In this document: positions 23,604-32,253 of the stretch, one piece after another
Layout: the number at the start of each line of letters is the position of its first letter
How positions within the stretch are numbered: position 1 is the stretch's first letter
NCBI RefSeq assembly: GCF_018413605.1
Contig: NZ_JAHCDN010000002.1
Location: 1-64,000, forward strand
Source: Variovorax sp. PCZ-1
GTDB taxonomy: Bacteria > Pseudomonadota > Gammaproteobacteria > Burkholderiales > Burkholderiaceae_C
Direction of reading: 5' to 3'
DNA length: 64,000 nucleotides
The notes under the pieces: generated by a model
The model's input: the letters and a program-made list of their open reading frames with translations, nothing else
The model's database searches: none
Told to the model about the DNA's origin: nothing
Made by a program: the position numbers and the translations under genes

Positions 23604-26600
23604 TTAGTGGCCAGACAAAAGTGCTGCATTGCCGCCTGCCGCCGCAGTGTTCACCGTCACAGTTTGCTCCGCGCAGAAGCGGTAGAGATAGTGCGGGCCG
23701 CCAGCTTTGGGGCCGGTGCCACTGAGGCCTTCGCCGCCGAAGGGCTGCACGCCAACGACTGCGCCGATCATGTTGCGGTTGATGTAGACGTTGCCGATGT
23801 GGGCGGCTTGCGCGAGCTGCTGGGCTCGGCTGTCGATGCGGGTTTGAATGCCTAGGGTCAGGCCGTAGCCTAAAGCGTTGATTTGTTCGATGACTTGTTG
23901 TGGCGTCGTTTGAGCCTCTTGACCATAGCGCACAACATGCAGGACTGGGGCGAAGACTTCGTGTTTGAGGTCGCTGATTTGATGGAGCTCAACGATATGT
24001 GGATGAAGCAAGTTTGCTATTGAATTAGGAGCTGCTTGCGCAGATTCTATGCCGGCAAACTGCTGTTTTTGCTTATAAATATCTTGCTCCAGGAGCATGT
24101 TGATGCCTGCGTAGGCTTCGGCGTCAATGAGTGGGCCGACATCGGTAGAGAGCTGCGCTGGATCGCCAGACGTGAGTTCGCTGGCTGCGCCTTGCAGCAT
24201 CTCAATCACTTTATCGGCAATCGCGTGATGCACGCAGAGCAGACGCAGGGCGGAGCAGCGTTGGCCGGCGCTTTTGAAGGCGCTTTGGATGGCGGCATCG
24301 ACCACTTGCTCGGGCAGGGCGCTGGAGTCCACGACCATGGCGTTGATGCCGCCGGTCTCCGCGATGAGTGGTGTGATCGCGCCGTCTTTCGCGGCCAGTG
24401 CGCGGTTGATGATTTTGGCGACTTGTGTAGAGCCGGTGAAGACCACGCCTGCAATGTTTGGAAGAGTAACCAGCGCAGCGCCAACTGTTTCGCCAGGGCC
24501 GTGCAGCACTTGGCAAGCGGCTTCGGGCACGCCGGCAAGATGGAGCAGCTTGGCGGCTTCGATGGCGACGTATGGCGTTTGCTCGGCAGGTTTGGCGAGC
24601 ACGGTGTTGCCTGTGGCGAGTGCGGCAGCCACTTGGCCGAGGAAGATGGCCAGCGGGAAATTCCAGGGGCTGATGCAGACCCAGACGCCGCGTGGTTTGA
24701 GGCGCAGCTCATTGGTTTCGCCAGTGGGCGAAGGCATGGCTTTAGGCTGCATCACGCGCTGGGCTTCCACCGCGTAGTAGCGCAGAAAATCCACCGCTTC
24801 GCGCACCTCGGCCACAGCATCGCCCCAAGTCTTATGCGCTTCTTTCACGAGCAGGGCGCAGAATCTTGGCATTTGCGCCTCTAACACATCAGCGGCTTTT
24901 TGCAGAATCGCAGCGCGTTGCTCAGCAGAGAGTTTGCTCCATATTTGATAGCTGTCTGCGCAATCCTTATGCCGGCGAATGGCCTCTTTTGCTTCAAAAA
25001 ACGGCACAGCGGGCACTTGCGCAGTCGCATAAGCCGCGAGCATGGGCGCGCGGTGCGTTTCATCCGCCAGATCAAAGCCCGCGCTGTTTTTACGCTCTGT
25101 ACCAAACAAATCAGCCGGCAGCGGCAAGATTTGCTGAGCAGATAAATGCAGCGGTGAGGCCAGCAGCTCATCCATGCGCACGCCAACATCTGCGAGCTGG
25201 TGCACGAAGGATGAGTTCGCGCCGTTTTCCAGCAAACGGCGCACAAGGTAGGCGAGCAAATCGCGATGAGCACCAACTGGCGCATAAATTCGTAGCCTCA
25301 CGAGCGGGTTTTTCAGTACCTCGCGGTAAATGCCTTCGCCCATGCCATGTAGGCGTTGCAATTCAAACTCGGCGCCATTGCGCGAGGCGAGCTGCATGAT
25401 GGCGGCGATGGTGGCCGCATTATGCGTCGCGAATTGCGGGTAGATCACGTCTTTGGCTGTAAGCAGTGCGGCAGCGCAGGCGAGGTAGCTCACATCGGTG
25501 TGGTGTTTGTGGGTGAATACCGGGTAATGCGGCAAGCCCAGCTCCTGCGCGCGCTTGATCTCTGCATCCCAATACGCGCCTTTGACGAGGCGACACATGA
25601 GCTTGACTTGATGTTGGCGAGCAATCCGCGCCACTTCCTGAATCAGCTCGACCGCGCGGGTTTGATACGACTGCAAAGCCAGGCCGAAGCCACTCCAGTG
25701 CGGATACTTTTCTGCGATACGAATGACCAAGGCTTCAAACACATTCAAAGAGAGTTCGAGACGATCCACTTCTTCTGCATCAATCGTCAAATTCATATCT
25801 GCCAGAGCCGCCATCTCACACAGTTGCCACACACGTGGCACGAGCTCATGCATCACTCGGTTTTGCTGCGCCCACTCATAGCGCGGGTGAAGCGCAGACA
25901 GCTTGATGGATATGCCATCGCCGGTTTGAGCCGTGTTTTTCATGCCTTTTTGGCCATTCGCCGGCATAGAATCTGCGCGGTGTGCTATTGATTTAATAGC
26001 ATTTGCATAGCTTGCCAAATACACATCTGCGTCATGCTGGGTGCGTGAGCCTTCGCCGAGCATGTCAAAACTGAAAGCCACACCGCTTTTCGCGCGCTGC
26101 GCATGAGCCACATCCAAAGCTTCGTCAATCGTCTGCCCCAGGACGAATTGTTTGCCCAAGAGTTGCACCGCACGCAGCGTGGCGGTGACCACGGTTTTCG
26201 CACCGAGCTTGGCGAGCAGGCCAGGCTCAGTGGAGCGATCTGCATCGGGCAGAAAATGCTTGCTCATGGAGATCGCGGCGCTGCTCAATCGCGTTAAAGC
26301 TGCGTTACCTGAGCCTTCAAAATCCGCCCGCGAGAGCTGATCCGCCGTCAAAGCAATCGCCGTATCTGCATCGGGAATCCGTAGCAGCGCTTCCGCCAAT
26401 CGCATCAAAGCCAAGCCCTCAGCGGAAGACAGCGGATATTCGCGCAGCAGCGATTCCATCGCCCAAAACGGCGGCGGATTCTCGCGCACGGCTTGCACCC
26501 AAGGCGAGGCCTGCGCGGCGGCAGCGGCCCAATCCAAAGCGCCTTCTAAAGCAGCCAAGCGGCTCGAGACGATCTCCCCTTCTGGGCGATAAGCGGTGGG

Positions 26601-26627
26601 CAGGCGATTCGGTAGAGAGAAATTCAT
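23604..26627 (-). CDS. putA: Bifunctional proline dehydrogenase / P5C dehydrogenase
   Basis: 1007 residues. The ProDH half carries GISIKLSALHPRYE, MCRLVKGAYWDAEIKRAQ and YPQFATHNAAT. The aldehyde dehydrogenase half carries the catalytic Glu in IAETGGINAMVVDS and Cys in SAGQRCSALRL. It oxidises proline to glutamate in two steps. The N-terminus lacks the RHH DNA-binding domain of E. coli PutA, and the C-terminus ends soon after the ALDH region, so it is a short, non-regulatory PutA. Two dispersed-repeat copies are translated inside it: AIKSIAHRADSMPANGQKG in the ProDH half and KQQFAGIESAQAAPNSIAN in the P5CDH half, both at loop positions between conserved blocks. A divergent Lrp gene lies 98 bp upstream. 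Confidence 0.95.
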   Translation of the reverse strand: MNFSLPNRLPTAYRPEGEIVSSRLAALEGALDWAAAAAQASPWVQAVRENPPPFWAMESLLREYPLSSAEGLALMRLAEALLRIPDADTAIALTADQLSRADFEGSGNAALTRLSSAAISMSKHFLPDADRSTEPGLLAKLGAKTVVTATLRAVQLLGKQFVLGQTIDEALDVAHAQRAKSGVAFSFDMLGEGSRTQHDADVYLASYANAIKSIAHRADSMPANGQKGMKNTAQTGDGISIKLSALHPRYEWAQQNRVMHELVPRVWQLCEMAALADMNLTIDAEEVDRLELSLNVFEALVIRIAEKYPHWSGFGLALQSYQTRAVELIQEVARIARQHQVKLMCRLVKGAYWDAEIKRAQELGLPHYPVFTHKHHTDVSYLACAAALLTAKDVIYPQFATHNAATIAAIMQLASRNGAEFELQRLHGMGEGIYREVLKNPLVRLRIYAPVGAHRDLLAYLVRRLLENGANSSFVHQLADVGVRMDELLASPLHLSAQQILPLPADLFGTERKNSAGFDLADETHRAPMLAAYATAQVPAVPFFEAKEAIRRHKDCADSYQIWSKLSAEQRAAILQKAADVLEAQMPRFCALLVKEAHKTWGDAVAEVREAVDFLRYYAVEAQRVMQPKAMPSPTGETNELRLKPRGVWVCISPWNFPLAIFLGQVAAALATGNTVLAKPAEQTPYVAIEAAKLLHLAGVPEAACQVLHGPGETVGAALVTLPNIAGVVFTGSTQVAKIINRALAAKDGAITPLIAETGGINAMVVDSSALPEQVVDAAIQSAFKSAGQRCSALRLLCVHHAIADKVIEMLQGAASELTSGDPAQLSTDVGPLIDAEAYAGINMLLEQDIYKQKQQFAGIESAQAAPNSIANLLHPHIVELHQISDLKHEVFAPVLHVVRYGQEAQTTPQQVIEQINALGYGLTLGIQTRIDSRAQQLAQAAHIGNVYINRNMIGAVVGVQPFGGEGLSGTGPKAGGPHYLYRFCAEQTVTVNTAAAGGNAALLSGH
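24015..24080 (+). repeat. Dispersed repeat, copy 3 (inside putA)
   Basis: GCTATTGAATTAGGAGC, then GCGCAGATTCTATGCCGGC, then CTGTTTTTGCTTATAAAT. It lies opposite to putA and is read as KQKQQFAGIESAQAAPNSIA between the P5CDH core and the conserved block LKHEVFAPVLHVVRY. Confidence 0.9.
25944..26000 (-). repeat. Dispersed repeat, copy 4 (inside putA)
   Basis: Minus strand: GCTATTAAATCAATAGC, spacer, GCGCAGATTCTATGCCGGC, GAATGGCC and T-poor tail. Same orientation as putA; read as AIKSIAHRADSMPANGQ just before the conserved GISIKLSALHPRY block of the ProDH domain. Confidence 0.92.
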
Positions 26628-26725
26628 GATGACATCAAATAAACAGTGAATTTGATGATCATTGCTTGAATTTAAAAGAATTTCTCGCTAAATTACGTGC
26701 TTCTGATGAATGAATCTCTGAAAAA

Positions 26726-27196
26726 ATGGATAACGGTAGTGAAATCGACAAGATCGACCGAAAAATCCTGCAAGTTTTGCAGGAAGATGGCCGCATCAGC
26801 AATTTAAAGCTCGCGGAAACGATTGGCCTCTCGGCGACGGCTGTGCTTGCACGCACGCAGCGCTTGCAGCGCGAAGGCTTCATCTTGGGCTACGAAGCTA
26901 AGCTCAATCCCGCCAAGCTAGGCAGAGGGATGGCTGTGTTCGTCGAGGTACTGCTCGATCGCACCACAGCCAATGTGTTTGACGCCTTCAAAGCCGCCGT
27001 GCAAGTGCACGACGAAATCATGGAGTGCCACTTGGTCGCGGGTGGCTTCGATTATTTGATCAAGTTGCGTGTGGCCGATATGCAAGCCTACCGAGATTTC
27101 GCCGGCCGTGTGCTCTGGCAACTTCCCGGCGTGCGCGAGACACGCACCTACGCCGTGATGGAAGAAATCAAAGAGAGCACCCGGCTTGCAGTATGA
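26726..27196 (+). CDS. Lrp/AsnC-family regulator, probable regulator of putA
   Basis: 156 residues: HTH at KLAETIGLSATAVLARTQRLQ, effector domain MAVFVEVLLDRTTANVFDAF and CHLVAGGFDYLIKLRVADMQ. It is divergent from putA across 98 bp. Because this PutA has no DNA-binding domain, control by a separate Lrp-type activator (PutR-like in other proteobacteria) is the likely arrangement; this is inference from position and family. Confidence 0.88.
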   Translation: MDNGSEIDKIDRKILQVLQEDGRISNLKLAETIGLSATAVLARTQRLQREGFILGYEAKLNPAKLGRGMAVFVEVLLDRTTANVFDAFKAAVQVHDEIMECHLVAGGFDYLIKLRVADMQAYRDFAGRVLWQLPGVRETRTYAVMEEIKESTRLAV

Positions 27197-27401
27197 AACG
27201 CTTAACCAAATCATCTGTGAATTCCTGCGTTAGTGTGTGGCAAAAACGCAGCGCTGTACGGCCAAAATTGTGAAGCCTGCACGTTATGAACTACTTAGTT
27301 CAAAAAAACTGCTTGCTCTCTTTATGATTGCGTTTACGTAAAAGTAAATAGTGACACCAGCCCGGTGCATTAAAAGCAATCATTGAATCGTTGGAATCAT
27401 C

Positions 27402-28454
27402 GTGACATCTGAGCAAGTTTGGCAAGGGGGCTCAACCCCCATCGTTTTTCTGCGGCCGATTGGCATCGCAGCGGGCGATGCCATGCGTCTGATGGAGCTG
27501 GCCAAGCGGCTGCGCGGTGATGTGCGTTGGCGCATGGCGCCACCCGGTGTGGCCGCCGACGCGTATCTGGTGCATCGCTTCAGCGTGGTGGACAGAGAGG
27601 CCATGACCACATTGCCCGCAGGCTCGGTCAGCTCTGATTGGCTTGCATCCAGCGCTCCAACGAGCAGCCAGTCGTCCCATTCCGGCAGCTCACGTAAACT
27701 CAGTTTGGATGAGCATGGCTGGCATCGTGGCCGCCCGGTGTGTATCTTGGGCAAGCATGTCGATACCCAAGGGCTGGACGATGACGAGCTGGCTCCCCTG
27801 ATCTTTCCTGAGGCCCTCAAAGAGATGGAGCAGGGCTTGAGCAAAGTGTTTGATGAGCTGGTGGGCGCTCGCATGCTTTATGCCGTGGGCTCCATGGCTT
27901 GGGAGCAGCGTCAAAAATGGCAAACACACCGTCTGCACGCCATTGAATCGGGGCGCTTGGTGGGCGTGATCGATGCACTTCAGTGGCAATTTTTCTTGCT
28001 CGATGGTTGCTCTGTAGAGCGCATGATGGATGCAGACATCGTACCCATGCCCCGCTCCGGCGGTTTTGCGGCAGAAGGCTTCCATCCTTTCCAGCTAGAG
28101 ACAGCGCTGTGGGAATTTGCCAAGCGCTGCCCCGAGCCCATGCTGGATCAAGTATTGCCGCATGGCTATCTGAACGAGCCGCTCACGCATCGCCGCGCAC
28201 CCCACTTGAAAGAAGCCGCATTGGGCGATCATTGCGTGGCCATTCTGCGCGCGCTTGATACTCAATCACGTACAGCAGATGAGCTGCAAAACAGTCTGCG
28301 CCTCACACGCCCTTCACTCATGCGCGCACTCACCAGCTTGGCGCTGGTCAGAGCCATCCAGCCGGAATCACGCAGCCAACGCAGCCTCCTCGATCACATG
28401 GGAGGCTTGTGGGCGCGCATCACCGGCAAAGCACCACAAAACTCTCTGTTTTGA
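27402..28454 (+). CDS. Uncharacterised protein with possible C-terminal winged helix
   Basis: 350 residues from a GTG start. I do not recognise a family. Residues 1-110 include FLRPIGIAAGDAMRLMELAK and a Ser-rich linker (SSAPTSSQSSHSGSSRKLSL); residues 150-260 are globular with many Trp, Phe and Leu. The end, HCVAILRALDTQSRTADELQ then NSLRLTRPSLMRALTSLALV, reads like a winged-helix DNA-binding segment. No membrane segment or signal peptide. The 205-bp upstream gap holds a TTTACGTAAA palindrome at 27333-27342 but no other gene. It ends 9 bp before the converging patatin stop. Confidence 0.75.
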   Translation: MTSEQVWQGGSTPIVFLRPIGIAAGDAMRLMELAKRLRGDVRWRMAPPGVAADAYLVHRFSVVDREAMTTLPAGSVSSDWLASSAPTSSQSSHSGSSRKLSLDEHGWHRGRPVCILGKHVDTQGLDDDELAPLIFPEALKEMEQGLSKVFDELVGARMLYAVGSMAWEQRQKWQTHRLHAIESGRLVGVIDALQWQFFLLDGCSVERMMDADIVPMPRSGGFAAEGFHPFQLETALWEFAKRCPEPMLDQVLPHGYLNEPLTHRRAPHLKEAALGDHCVAILRALDTQSRTADELQNSLRLTRPSLMRALTSLALVRAIQPESRSQRSLLDHMGGLWARITGKAPQNSLF

Positions 28455-28463
28455 GCCAGCGGC

Positions 28464-29741
28464 TCATGCCGCTAAAAACGCCATAAGCTCCTCTTTGCGC
28501 GCATAGGCATCGCGCTCACCGAGTGCAATGAGTGCTTGCGTAAATGCTGGCTCAAACAGCAAATAACTCGCCAAGCCCGCACCCGCACTGCCGCCAGCTG
28601 CCGCCTTGCCTGCCAACGAAGCAAGCACAGAACGCACAGGGGCGGGTAGCGCGTATGCACTTTGCCGTGCGAGTTCATCCAGAGATTCGCTAGGCTGCAA
28701 GCTCATCACCTGCACGCGTCGATACGGCATCACAGCAGCCACCTCGCGTGGCAGTTGATCCAAGGTGTGATTCATGCGCTGCGCCTGCTCCACATCGCCC
28801 AGCAAGGTATCGTGAAACACGCTTGCCAGTGCGTGGCCCAGCACACCGCCCACGCCAGGTGATATTAATTGAGGAGCACTCTGCGCAGGTTCGTAGCCGG
28901 CGATAGGGCTTTTTTGCTTTGAATGATGAGCATTCATGGCGCCACCAAAACTGCTTCTTTGGGGCTGCCCCACGCCAATCACCAAGAGCTTATCTGCGCC
29001 CAAATGCAGCGCTGGAGACAATGGTGAGGTCTGCCGCATCGAGCCATCGCCGAAAAATTCACTGTGGCCATCGACCCACAGCGGCTGCGCCGGAAAGATC
29101 AGAGGGATGGCGCTTGAGGCCATCAAATGATCCATGGTGATGGGCTGAAATTCAGCGCGTCTACCGGGGCGATTCCAAACCTCCTGGCTTGCGTCCCGCG
29201 CGGTGTGGCAAAAAGTCCAATGCACACCCGAGCTGTAGCTTGACGCTGTCACGGCCAGCGCATGCAAAGCCTTGGCTGAAAGTGCATCGTCGATACCTTG
29301 AAGTGAGATGGCTTTGTGCAAGGTGTCGGCCAGGGGAAGGTTATCCAATAGCGCGCCGCTCTCTCTGATTTGTCTGGAGAGGTGCCAGGCCGTTGCAATG
29401 CGTGAGAGCTTCGTCCATGCGGGCACATCCAAGCGATAGACCTGATGGCTGCGAAGATCGCGCCAAAATGCCGCCAGCGCGTCCAGCGCGGGCAAACCTT
29501 GCGCTGCGTGGGCAGCTAAAAAGCTCGCGTTCAAAGCGCCGGCGGATGTGCCTACCAAGAGTTGAAAAGGCATTTTTGGTGCAGGCGCACCTTGGGGCTG
29601 AGCGCTGCTGAGCATCTGCCCTAAGGCTTTGAGCGCGCCCGCTTGGTAGGCGGTGCGTGCGCCGCCGCCCATGAGCACCAGCGCGGTGCGTGGCTTGGTG
29701 GGGCGCACGAGTCCCGCATGAATCAGTGTGGATAAAGTCAT
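28464..29741 (-). CDS. Patatin-like phospholipase
   Basis: 425 residues. Oxyanion loop ALVLMGGGARTAYQAGALKA, nucleophile motif GTSAG in LLVGTSAGALNASFL, and catalytic Asp in FGDGSMR (DG[SA]) form the patatin Ser-Asp dyad. It is probably a cytosolic or membrane-associated lipid acyl hydrolase. A dispersed-repeat copy is translated between LLVIGVGQPQRSS and the helical C-terminal region as SKQKSPIAGYEPAQSAPQLI. It converges with the uncharacterised gene at 27402-28454 and diverges from the MFS gene. Confidence 0.88.
   Translation of the reverse strand: MTLSTLIHAGLVRPTKPRTALVLMGGGARTAYQAGALKALGQMLSSAQPQGAPAPKMPFQLLVGTSAGALNASFLAAHAAQGLPALDALAAFWRDLRSHQVYRLDVPAWTKLSRIATAWHLSRQIRESGALLDNLPLADTLHKAISLQGIDDALSAKALHALAVTASSYSSGVHWTFCHTARDASQEVWNRPGRRAEFQPITMDHLMASSAIPLIFPAQPLWVDGHSEFFGDGSMRQTSPLSPALHLGADKLLVIGVGQPQRSSFGGAMNAHHSKQKSPIAGYEPAQSAPQLISPGVGGVLGHALASVFHDTLLGDVEQAQRMNHTLDQLPREVAAVMPYRRVQVMSLQPSESLDELARQSAYALPAPVRSVLASLAGKAAAGGSAGAGLASYLLFEPAFTQALIALGERDAYARKEELMAFLAA
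28861..28921 (+). repeat. Dispersed repeat, copy 5 (inside the patatin gene)
   Basis: GATATTAATTGAGGAGC, ACTCTGCGCAGGTTCGTAG, CCGGCGATAGGGC, TTTTTTGCTTTGA. Reverse to the gene; read as KQKSPIAGYEPAQSAPQLIS, in the same reverse frame as copy 3. Confidence 0.82.
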
Positions 29742-29774
29742 TGAGGTAAAGTCAAAAGCCTGAGCCGAATTTAC

Positions 29775-31013
29775 ATGACAACTCCACTCAACTCCAGCAC
29801 GCTTTCTCCTCGCCGCGAATTTTGGCTACTGCTCACACTCGCTGGCATTCAATTCACCCACATCCTTGATTTCATGATCATGATGCCATTGGGGCCGCAG
29901 CTGCGGCAAGTCTTTGGCATCAGCGACACGCAGTTTGGTTTGCTCGTGTCTGCCTACACTTTCTCTGCAGGTGCCTCTGGATTGGCTGCAGCGTTTTATG
30001 TTGATCGCTTTGGGCGAAAAAAGCTGCTGCTGATTTTGTACTCGCTGTTTGCTCTGGCCACACTTGCCTGTGGTCTTGCGCCCACCTATGAGTCGTTGAT
30101 GGCCGCGCGCGTAGCCGCGGGCGTGTTTGGCGGCGTGCTCTCTGCTCTGTCGCAAACCATCGTGGGCGATGTGATTCCGCAAGAGCGGCGCGGCCAAGCC
30201 ATGGGCGTTGTGATGTCTGCGTTTTCGATTTCAACAGTTGCCGGTGTACCGCTTGGCTTATTTTTAGCGGCGCATTTCAATTGGCATGTCCCTTTCTTGG
30301 CGATCGCAGCATTCAGTGGCGTCTTGGTGATTCTTGCTTGGCAAACCTTGCCCAAAATGCGCGATCACTTGAAGGCCGCGCGCAAGATTTCCCCACTCAC
30401 GAATCTGCTCGATACAGTGAAAAATCAGGATCACCAGAAAGCACTGCTGTTCACCTTTCTGATGATGTTCGTTGGCTTCGTCGTGATTCCCTACATCACG
30501 CTCTACACCACCTCCAATGGGGGCCTCAGCATTTCGGTCTTGCCCTATATTTATCTTTGCGGTGGTATTGCCACGTTGCTCACGGCTCGCGCAATAGGCC
30601 GGGCCACCGATGCACGCGGCAAAGTGCCCATGTTTCGCACTTTGGCTTTGCTTGCCATCATTCCCGTGCTTGGATTGACCATCAGCGCACCCACGGGCTT
30701 GTACGGTATTTTTGCGATCACCACGCTGTTTTTCGTATTCATGAGTGGCCGCATGATTCCTGGTATGGCCATCGTCACTTCTGCTTGCAATCCACCTCAA
30801 CGCGGCACCTTCATGGCACTCAATTCCGCAGCCCAATCCTTGGGTATGAGTGCGGCGGCTTTCTTAGGCGGTCTGATCATCAGCCGTGATGCACAGGGCT
30901 TGGTGCTCAATTATTGGGCGAGCGGCTTGGTGGGTGTTGCCGCATCATTGGTCAGCTACTGGCTGGTGGGCAAGCTGCGCCTGGACTGGAATACCCCCGC
31001 AAACCCCTCCTGA
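29775..31013 (+). CDS. MFS transporter
   Basis: 412 residues with about twelve hydrophobic segments. MFS loop 2-3 motif appears as DRFGRKKLLLILYSLFALAT. FTHILDFMIMMPLGPQLRQVFGIS is the typical first helix of drug/sugar exporters of the DHA1 type. Substrate unknown. The start is 33 bp from the divergent patatin start. Confidence 0.87.
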   Translation: MTTPLNSSTLSPRREFWLLLTLAGIQFTHILDFMIMMPLGPQLRQVFGISDTQFGLLVSAYTFSAGASGLAAAFYVDRFGRKKLLLILYSLFALATLACGLAPTYESLMAARVAAGVFGGVLSALSQTIVGDVIPQERRGQAMGVVMSAFSISTVAGVPLGLFLAAHFNWHVPFLAIAAFSGVLVILAWQTLPKMRDHLKAARKISPLTNLLDTVKNQDHQKALLFTFLMMFVGFVVIPYITLYTTSNGGLSISVLPYIYLCGGIATLLTARAIGRATDARGKVPMFRTLALLAIIPVLGLTISAPTGLYGIFAITTLFFVFMSGRMIPGMAIVTSACNPPQRGTFMALNSAAQSLGMSAAAFLGGLIISRDAQGLVLNYWASGLVGVAASLVSYWLVGKLRLDWNTPANPS

Positions 31014-31217
31014 TACGCCAGGGATTTAAAAAATTCTCAGCAAAATCAATGCTCTTTTGCGAAGAGCGCGTCTTCACATTATTTTGTTGCAATGCAAGAT
31101 TGCGCGGGCAAGCAAATAAGCGCATGATGATCTCAAGTGGTTCGATTTCGGCGCTGCTTTCAGACCAGTCAATCTGCAAGCAGCATGTGTGAAACAGAGA
31201 GCACAAGGAGGCTTCTC

Positions 31218-31550
31218 ATGAACTTGACGATCAGTGGACATCACCTCGAGGTTACCCCTGCACTGCGGTCTTATGTGACCAGCAAAATTGATCGAATTTC
31301 ACGTCATTTCGACCAAGTGGTGGATGTCAAAGTCCTACTCACCGTAGAAAAACAAAAAGAGAAAGAACGAAGACAGCGAGCGGAGTGCAATATTCACGTC
31401 AAAGGCAATGATCTTTTTGCTGAAAGCTCACACGCCGATCTGTATGCTGCCGTGGATGAGCTGGTCGATAAATTGGATCGCCAAGTGGGGCGTTACAAAA
31501 CCAAACGCCAAGATCACCATGCTGAAGCTGCTAAACGCTATCTGCAATAG
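31218..31550 (+). CDS. hpf: Ribosome hibernation promoting factor (short form)
   Basis: 110 residues from ATG 31218, with a strong AAGGAGG ribosome-binding site seven bases upstream. [20 protein letters not shown] and [15 protein letters not shown] plus [18 protein letters not shown] are the S30EA/HPF signature; the short length means it lacks the C-terminal dimerisation domain of long HPF. It silences 70S ribosomes in stationary phase. hpf-ptsN-hprK is a conserved betaproteobacterial order, usually behind rpoN, which is not seen upstream here. Confidence 0.93.
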   Translation: MNLTISGHHLEVTPALRSYVTSKIDRISRHFDQVVDVKVLLTVEKQKEKERRQRAECNIHVKGNDLFAESSHADLYAAVDELVDKLDRQVGRYKTKRQDHHAEAAKRYLQ

Positions 31551-31572
31551 CAAAGTGTGATGGCTCCAAACC

Positions 31573-31611
31573 AAGCTGCCGCCTCGCTCCCCTAGCCAGG
31601 CGGCTTTTTAA
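31573..31611 (+). terminator. Terminator after hpf
   Basis: AAGCTGCCGCCT, loop, AGGCGGCTTTTTA: GCCGCCT/AGGCGGC stem followed by a T run, 23 bp after the hpf stop. It partly uncouples hpf from ptsN. Confidence 0.8.
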
Positions 31612-31646
31612 TGACAATATCATGTCCATTGGTCGGATAATGTCAT
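31610..31646. promoter_or_regulatory. Inverted repeat upstream of ptsN (possible operator)
   Basis: Arms AATGACAATATC and GATAATGTCATT pair at 11 of 12 positions across a 13-bp gap, about 80 bp before the ptsN start. The size fits a dimeric regulator site. No known operator is recognised. Confidence 0.4.
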
Positions 31647-31724
31647 TTCACTAGGGTTTACACGAACTTAGGTGCATAATGCGCTTCCCTGTGCTGTAAA
31701 TAGCCTGTTACATATCAGTTGTAC

Positions 31725-32207
31725 ATGAACCGACTCGCTGCCATATTGCCTGCCTCCCAAGTGTTGTCTGGCGTAGATGCCACCAGTAAAAAGCGTGCTT
31801 TTGAAGAAGCCGGTTTACTGTTTGAGAATTTGCACAGTCTTGCGCGAGCGCTTGTGACCGATAGTTTGTTTGCGCGTGAGCGCTTGGGTTCCACGGGCTT
31901 AGGGCATGGTGTGGCGATTCCGCATGGCCGCATCAAAGGCTTGAAAGCACCGATGGCAGCGATGTTTTCGTTGTCCAACCCCATTGGCTTTGATGCCCCT
32001 GATGAGCAGCCCGTAAGCCTGCTCATTTTTTTGCTCGTGCCAGAGGCTGCTACGCAAAAGCATTTAGAAATTTTGTCTGAAATAGCAGAGATGCTCAGCG
32101 ATGCCGCATTGCGTGAGCGCTTGAAGGCTGCGCCTGATGCCGCTGCTTTGCACACCCTGATTGCTGGCTGGCGCTCCGCTGTCACGCCAATGCCTCTCGC
32201 GGCCTGA
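31725..32207 (+). CDS. ptsN: PTS IIA-like nitrogen-regulatory protein
   Basis: 160 residues from ATG 31725 (a TTG at 31719 was rejected). [20 protein letters not shown] and the active-site His in [16 protein letters not shown], followed by [20 protein letters not shown], are the EIIA-Ntr pattern. It accepts phosphate from NPr/HPr and regulates potassium, nitrogen and carbon balance. hprK follows 46 bp downstream. Confidence 0.94.
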   Translation: MNRLAAILPASQVLSGVDATSKKRAFEEAGLLFENLHSLARALVTDSLFARERLGSTGLGHGVAIPHGRIKGLKAPMAAMFSLSNPIGFDAPDEQPVSLLIFLLVPEAATQKHLEILSEIAEMLSDAALRERLKAAPDAAALHTLIAGWRSAVTPMPLAA

Positions 32208-32253
32208 TGAGCCTGCCTCATCCAGCGGCTCCAAGCTTTCTACTCATCGATTC

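Noticed and set aside
24036-24884. 282-residue reading frame opposite putA
   Set aside because: It is antisense to the P5CDH domain with its catalytic motifs and has no recognisable domain; high-GC codon structure of putA explains it.
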